A DNA stretch of 64,000 nt from NCBI RefSeq assembly GCF_038023995.1, contig NZ_CP150660.1:1672501-1736500 (forward strand), in the 5' to 3' direction. Below, piece after piece: positions 60,851 through 64,000 of this stretch. The notes beneath the pieces are model-generated. The model was given only the letters and a program-made list of their open reading frames with translations, did not search any database and was not told where the DNA came from. Each line of letters opens with the position of its first letter. Within the stretch, counting starts at the first letter, position 1. The DNA comes from Polaribacter atrinae (GTDB lineage Bacteria; Bacteroidota; Bacteroidia; Flavobacteriales; Flavobacteriaceae). The translations under genes were made by a program, and so were the position numbers.

Positions 60851-61039
60851 TTAGTTTTTACGATTAGATTTATTAGTATCATTACTCAAAAAATCTCCAA
60901 TTGTTTTGGGGTATTTTACTAAAAACAAATCAGCAATATCCAGAGTGAATTTAATCATCCCAATATCGCTTAAAACTTTTTCTTTAAGAACCTTTGGTAC
61001 ACTGTGATGGTGTATAATTCTTTTAAAAGGATTGCTCAT
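60851..61039 (-). CDS. Small soluble protein in an ECF sigma operon, unknown
   Basis: A 62-residue protein: FKRIIHHHSVPKVLKEKVLS, DIGMIKFTLDIADLFLVKYP and a polar tail. There is no membrane helix and no ZAS or RskA-like anti-sigma motif. It starts 2 bp after the sigma stop and ends 5 bp before the channel start, so it is tightly embedded. It could be a non-canonical sigma partner; that is inference from position alone. Confidence 0.6.
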   Translation of the reverse strand: MSNPFKRIIHHHSVPKVLKEKVLSDIGMIKFTLDIADLFLVKYPKTIGDFLSNDTNKSNRKN

Positions 61040-61041
61040 AA

Positions 61042-61611
61042 TTATAACTCTTCATACGTTCTTACAACTTTTTGTTTCGCTCTTTTAATTCTCATTTTAA
61101 CAGCGCTTTCAGCAATATTTAGAAAATCTTTAATTTCTTTAATTGTCATATCATCTTGATATTTCATTAAAAGAATCATCTTTTCTGTTGGATCAATTAA
61201 AGATAGTGCTTTTGCCAATTTCTCTGATTTTAACTCAAATAGTGTTAAATCATCAATTTCTTGAGAAACATCATCTTCCTTTATATTATCTGTAACAACC
61301 GTAACTTTTTCTTTCTTCTTATAATCGTTTCTTTGCACATAATTTACACAGAAATTATACGTAAAAGAATACAACCAAGTAGAAAACTTAGAGTTTCCTT
61401 TAAAGGTTTTTAATTTTACAAATAACCTGATAAAAACGTCGTGTGTTAAATCTTCTGCTTCTTCCTTGTTTTTGGAAAAACCATAACATTTGTTATAAAC
61501 AACTTTAGAAAATCTATCATATAAAATAGCAAACAATTGTGTATTATTTGTTTCTACTATTTTAAAGACTAAATCTTCGTCACTCAAAGCCTTAACATCT
61601 ATCGTTTTCAA
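61042..61611 (-). CDS. ECF-type RNA polymerase sigma factor
   Basis: A 189-residue sigma-70 factor with only regions 2 and 4: region 2 FAILYDRFSKVVYNKCYGFSKNKEEAEDLTHDVFIRLF and FSTWLYSFTYNFCVNYVQRN; region 4 IDPTEKMILLMKYQDDMTIKEIKDFLNIAESAVKMRIKRAKQKV. It directs transcription of a specific regulon, and its operon includes an MscS-type channel, suggesting an envelope or osmotic signal. No classical anti-sigma gene is adjacent. Confidence 0.92.
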   Translation of the reverse strand: MKTIDVKALSDEDLVFKIVETNNTQLFAILYDRFSKVVYNKCYGFSKNKEEAEDLTHDVFIRLFVKLKTFKGNSKFSTWLYSFTYNFCVNYVQRNDYKKKEKVTVVTDNIKEDDVSQEIDDLTLFELKSEKLAKALSLIDPTEKMILLMKYQDDMTIKEIKDFLNIAESAVKMRIKRAKQKVVRTYEEL

Positions 61612-61812
61612 TTCAGTTATTGTTTTGACACAAATAAACTCGAAAGGTCACAATTAAATTTAAAAAAAAGTTGATAGGTAATTTAGTATCGTTGAATGGT
61701 ACGAAAACTACTTTAAAAAAAAAGTTGAATCTTTTTGTAACATTTTATTTAAATCTAACGTATAATAGAATGTAGCAATACATTAATCCTTTAAAAAGTT
61801 ATAGAGAATTAG

Positions 61813-62676
61813 ATGAGACAACTTAAAATTACCAAGCAGGTTACCAATAGAGAAACCGCATCGTTAGATAAATATTTACAAGAAATAGGTAAAGTAGATT
61901 TAATTACTGCTGATGAAGAAGTAGAATTGGCACAACTTATTAAAGCTGGAGACCAAAGAGCTTTAGAAAAATTAACGAAAGCAAATTTAAGGTTTGTTGT
62001 TTCTGTTGCAAAACAATATCAAAATCAAGGATTAACTTTACCCGATTTAATAAACGAAGGTAACTTAGGTTTAATAAAAGCGGCAAAACGTTTTGATGAA
62101 ACTCGTGGTTTTAAATTTATATCTTATGCCGTTTGGTGGATTCGTCAATCTATCTTACAAGCCTTAGCAGAGCAATCTAGAATTGTACGTTTACCGTTAA
62201 ATAAAATTGGTTCTATCAATAAAATTAACAAAATGTATGCTTTCTTAGAGCAAGAAAACGAAAGACCTCCAAGTCCAGAAGAAATTGCTAAGAAATTAGA
62301 CATGACTGTTAATGACGTAAAAGAATCTATGAAAAATTCTGGTCGTCACGTATCTATGGATGCACCATTAATTGAAGGTGAAGATTCTAACTTATACGAC
62401 GTTTTAAACTCTGGTGAGTCTCCAAACCCAGATAGAGTTTTATTACACGAATCTTTAAGAATAGAAATTAACAGAGCATTAGAAACGCTTACGCCAAGAG
62501 AAGCAGATGTTGTAAAATTATACTTTGGTTTAGGTGAGCACCAACCAATGACTTTAGAAGAAATTGGTGAAACTTTCGATTTAACTCGTGAGCGTGTTCG
62601 TCAAATTAAAGAAAAAGCAATTAGAAGATTAAAACACACTTCTAGATCTAAAATTTTAATGACTTACTTAGGTTAA
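61813..62676 (+). CDS. rpoD: Primary sigma factor (Bacteroidota-type RpoD/SigA)
   Basis: A 287-residue primary sigma factor, without the long N-terminal region 1.1 and non-conserved insert of E. coli RpoD. Region 1.2: [23 protein letters not shown]; region 2: [58 protein letters not shown]; region 3: [16 protein letters not shown]; region 4: [48 protein letters not shown]. This factor reads the TTG/TAnnTTTG promoters seen throughout the window. It diverges from the ECF sigma gene and has its own terminator. Confidence 0.96.
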   Translation: MRQLKITKQVTNRETASLDKYLQEIGKVDLITADEEVELAQLIKAGDQRALEKLTKANLRFVVSVAKQYQNQGLTLPDLINEGNLGLIKAAKRFDETRGFKFISYAVWWIRQSILQALAEQSRIVRLPLNKIGSINKINKMYAFLEQENERPPSPEEIAKKLDMTVNDVKESMKNSGRHVSMDAPLIEGEDSNLYDVLNSGESPNPDRVLLHESLRIEINRALETLTPREADVVKLYFGLGEHQPMTLEEIGETFDLTRERVRQIKEKAIRRLKHTSRSKILMTYLG

Positions 62677-62701
62677 TCATTATCAAAAATATAAAACTAA
62701 A

Positions 62702-62731
62702 ACTCTCGAATTCATTTTCGGGAGTTTTTTT
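62702..62731 (+). terminator. Terminator of rpoD
   Basis: ACTCTCGAA pairs with TTTCGGGAGT (one G-T pair) around TTCAT, then seven T, 25 bp after the stop codon. Confidence 0.85.
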
Positions 62732-62735
62732 ATTT

Positions 62736-62902
62736 GAAGCTATTTCCCGCTTTCCGTTATATCTTTTTATAACTGTCATTGCGAATTTTATTTTTTTTTA
62801 AACTGTGGCAATCTCATATTAAACAACAGATTGCTTCGTACCTCGCAATGACGTCTTTTTTATAGAGCTAATAAAAAGGATACCACTTCAATCGGGGCTA
62901 AA
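62736..62902 (-). repeat. Structured intergenic element, family 1, interrupted copy
   Basis: On the minus strand it starts TTTAGCCCCGATTGAAGTGG-TATCCTTTTTAT and ends AAAAAGATATAACGGAAAGC-GGGAAATAGCTTC, the same blocks as 388-462. Here the two halves are about 100 bp apart because a separate palindromic element (62775-62852) occupies the hairpin loop. Confidence 0.6.
62775..62852. repeat. REP-like palindrome GTCATTGCGA...TCGCAATGAC
   Basis: Perfect 10-bp terminal inverted repeats and an inner GCAATCT/AGATTGC pair; the left arm has an AT-rich divergent segment. This sequence type is widespread in bacterial intergenic DNA. It lies within the loop of the family 1 element, and a half copy is present at 63483-63509. 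Confidence 0.65.
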
Positions 62903-62937
62903 CTTGTTTATAAACAAACATCAAACTTTATACTGCT

Positions 62938-62970
62938 GACCTACTTTTAATTTTTTGTAGAAATTCAAAT
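62938..62970 (+). repeat. 33-bp direct repeat, copy 1
   Basis: Identical over 33 bp to 63165-63197 (starts GACCTACTTTTAATTTTTTG). Similarity continues in weaker form for 25-30 bp more (AACGG.AAGCATCCAAAGA). Confidence 0.85.
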
Positions 62971-63008
62971 GGTAAGAAACGGAAAGCATCCAAAGATTAC
63001 CCAATGCT

Positions 63009-63091
63009 GGTGCGAGCGTCTCGCTCGTACCGTTTAATAGTAAAAGATAAAATAATATGATCGCTGATTTTGGCACGAGCGAGACGCTCGC
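63009..63091. repeat. GC-rich inverted pair of palindromes
   Basis: GCGAGCGTCTCGCTCGT at 63012-63028 and its exact reverse complement at 63075-63091, in DNA that is otherwise AT-rich. Each 17-mer is itself a hairpin (CGAGCG-TCT-CGCTCG). The pair lies between the two 33-bp direct repeats. Confidence 0.8.
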
Positions 63092-63164
63092 GCTAGCGGT
63101 ATTTTATTACTCCGATAAACACCTACAAATCATCTATTAAAAAAACATATAACTTCATGTTATC

Positions 63165-63197
63165 GACCTACTTTTAATTTTTTGTAGAAATTCAAAT
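63165..63197 (+). repeat. 33-bp direct repeat, copy 2
   Basis: Second copy of 62938-62970; followed by GGAACGGCAAGCATCCAAAG. There is no gene in 62677-63555; the gap is a mosaic of repeats listed separately. Confidence 0.85.
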
Positions 63198-63289
63198 TGT
63201 ATGGAACGGCAAGCATCCAAAGAACGCAGTGGTCTGGATGCGATAGTGGAATACAATGTAGAATTCTAAAAAATTAAAATCAGTCTAGA

Positions 63290-63332
63290 TTTTTGTTTCT
63301 TTTCATCAATGGAAAAGAAAAAGAGACAAAAT
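63290..63332. repeat. Purine/pyrimidine hairpin in the rpoD-rpe gap
   Basis: TTTTTGTTTCTTTTC and GAAAAGAAAAAGAGACAAAA pair imperfectly around ATCAATG. It may be a remnant terminator; the purpose is unknown. Confidence 0.45.
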
Positions 63333-63482
63333 AAACATACAGATTATTAAATTTAACACACAAAAGAATGCCGTTTAATAAGAACTAAACTTGTTCATAT
63401 ACTTTTCTTTTTAATACAAACGCTATATTTTCTATGTCACTATGTGGTCCAAATTTATACTAAATTATTCTTATATTTTTAA

Positions 63483-63509
63483 GAGATTGCTTCGTTCGTC
63501 GCAATGACA
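63483..63509. repeat. Half copy of the GTCATTGCGA repeat
   Basis: AGATTGCTTCGTTCGTCGCA followed by ATGACA matches the right arm of the 62775-62852 element. No left arm is present. It ends 7 bp before the rpe -7 box. Confidence 0.6.
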
Positions 63510-63516
63510 ATTTAAT

Positions 63517-63524
63517 TACCTTTG
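63517..63524 (+). promoter_or_regulatory. -7 box of rpe
   Basis: TACCTTTG, 31 bp before the ATG at 63556. The -33 position falls within the half REP-like repeat. Confidence 0.55.
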
Positions 63525-63555
63525 CAAAATTAAATCACAACACAACAACAAAACA

Positions 63556-64000
63556 ATGAGTAATTTAATTGCACCTTCAATTTTAGCAGCAGATTTTGCT
63601 AACTTACAAAGAGACATCGAAATGGTAAACAATAGTGAAGCAGATTGGTTTCATATTGATATTATGGATGGAGTTTTTGTACCAAACATTTCTTTCGGAA
63701 TGCCAGTTTTAAAAGCGATTACTAAACACGCTAAGAAAACAATTGATGTACATTTAATGATTGTAAATCCAGATCAGTACATTCAAACTTTTGCAGATTT
63801 AGGCGCAGATATTTTAACCGTACATTATGAAGCTTGTACACATTTACACAGAACAGTACAAGCAATAAAAGCTGCAGGAATGAAAGCCGGAGTTGCTTTA
63901 AATCCGCATACACCAATTGCAGTTTTAGAAGATATTATAGAAGATTTAGATGTAGTGTGTATTATGAGTGTAAACCCTGGTTTTGGCGGACAATCATTTA
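63556..64000 (+). CDS. rpe: Ribulose-phosphate 3-epimerase, N-terminal part (cut by window edge)
   Basis: 148 codons are visible before the window ends. They follow Rpe closely: LIAPSILAADFANLQRDIEM, WFHIDIMDGVFVPNISFGMPV (metal-binding His and Asp), IDVHLMIVNPDQYI, and MSVNPGFGGQSF with the second-site motif. The enzyme interconverts ribulose-5-P and xylulose-5-P in the pentose phosphate pathway. The start ATG at 63556 follows a good -7 box. Downstream neighbours are not visible. Confidence 0.95.
   Translation, partial: MSNLIAPSILAADFANLQRDIEMVNNSEADWFHIDIMDGVFVPNISFGMPVLKAITKHAKKTIDVHLMIVNPDQYIQTFADLGADILTVHYEACTHLHRTVQAIKAAGMKAGVALNPHTPIAVLEDIIEDLDVVCIMSVNPGFGGQSF

Noticed and set aside
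62938..63197. CRISPR array
   Set aside because: Only two copies of a 33-bp repeat about 195 bp apart, with no further units and no cas genes.

Overview
The window looks like a chromosomal segment of a marine-type member of the Flavobacteriaceae (Bacteroidota), close to Polaribacter or Tenacibaculum; the genus is inference. Evidence: very AT-rich DNA; TAnnTTTG-type -7 promoter boxes in place of Shine-Dalgarno-led starts; a short 287-residue primary sigma factor; a DNA polymerase III alpha with a fused N-terminal exonuclease; a type IX secretion (T9SS) adhesin with an adjoining PorP/SprF gene; gldA; a GLPGLI protein; and TonB receptors with N-terminal carboxypeptidase-regulatory-like domains. 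I see no phage, IS, CRISPR, plasmid or defence locus. It is mostly core chromosome with a few accessory patches.

Layout. 1-4016: end of recX, two lipoproteins, a thioredoxin-like protein, a MazG-like protein and small unknowns. 4083-10417: a large T9SS surface protein and its SprF-like partner, preceded by two decayed partial copies of the adhesin 5' end. 10569-18647: M49 peptidase, an unknown membrane protein, tag, then folate/thymidylate/nucleoside genes (folA, thyA, a CNT transporter, a DUF151 nuclease). 19037-24639: etfB-etfA, an acyltransferase and phosphoethanolamine-transferase pair, and pdhB. 24886-30692: a DUF5686 outer-membrane protein, soluble pyrophosphatase and membrane ion-pumping pyrophosphatase. 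30826-33270: small envelope/stress-type proteins around an AraC regulator. 33426-39094: pckA, DUF423, a saccharopine-dehydrogenase-like enzyme, a tRNA methyltransferase, tRNA-Ser, rimM-rpsP. 39486-46236: a PA2169 protein, a Crp-like regulator and a TonB receptor/endonuclease-phosphatase/PhoD operon that looks like phosphate scavenging. 46563-53441: dnaE and metabolic genes. 53627-59052: gldA, a second copy of the unknown membrane family, and a GLPGLI/beta-barrel pair. 59281-64000: deoxynucleoside kinase, an ECF sigma/62-residue protein/MscS operon, rpoD, a repeat-rich gap and the start of rpe.

The less ordinary material is mainly between genes. There are two families of structured intergenic elements, each present twice (388-462 with 62736-62902; 18780-18960 with 39216-39304), and in each family one copy carries an extra palindromic insert. 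Other items are a 28-bp perfect palindrome over the etfB promoter, a twin-hairpin rpsP leader whose two loops are identical, a 20-bp-armed inverted repeat before the AraC gene, and a palindrome at the promoter of the phosphate operon. The tandem decayed adhesin leaders and the duplicated unknown membrane-protein family are the best protein-level leads. No wholly new multi-gene system is evident to me.
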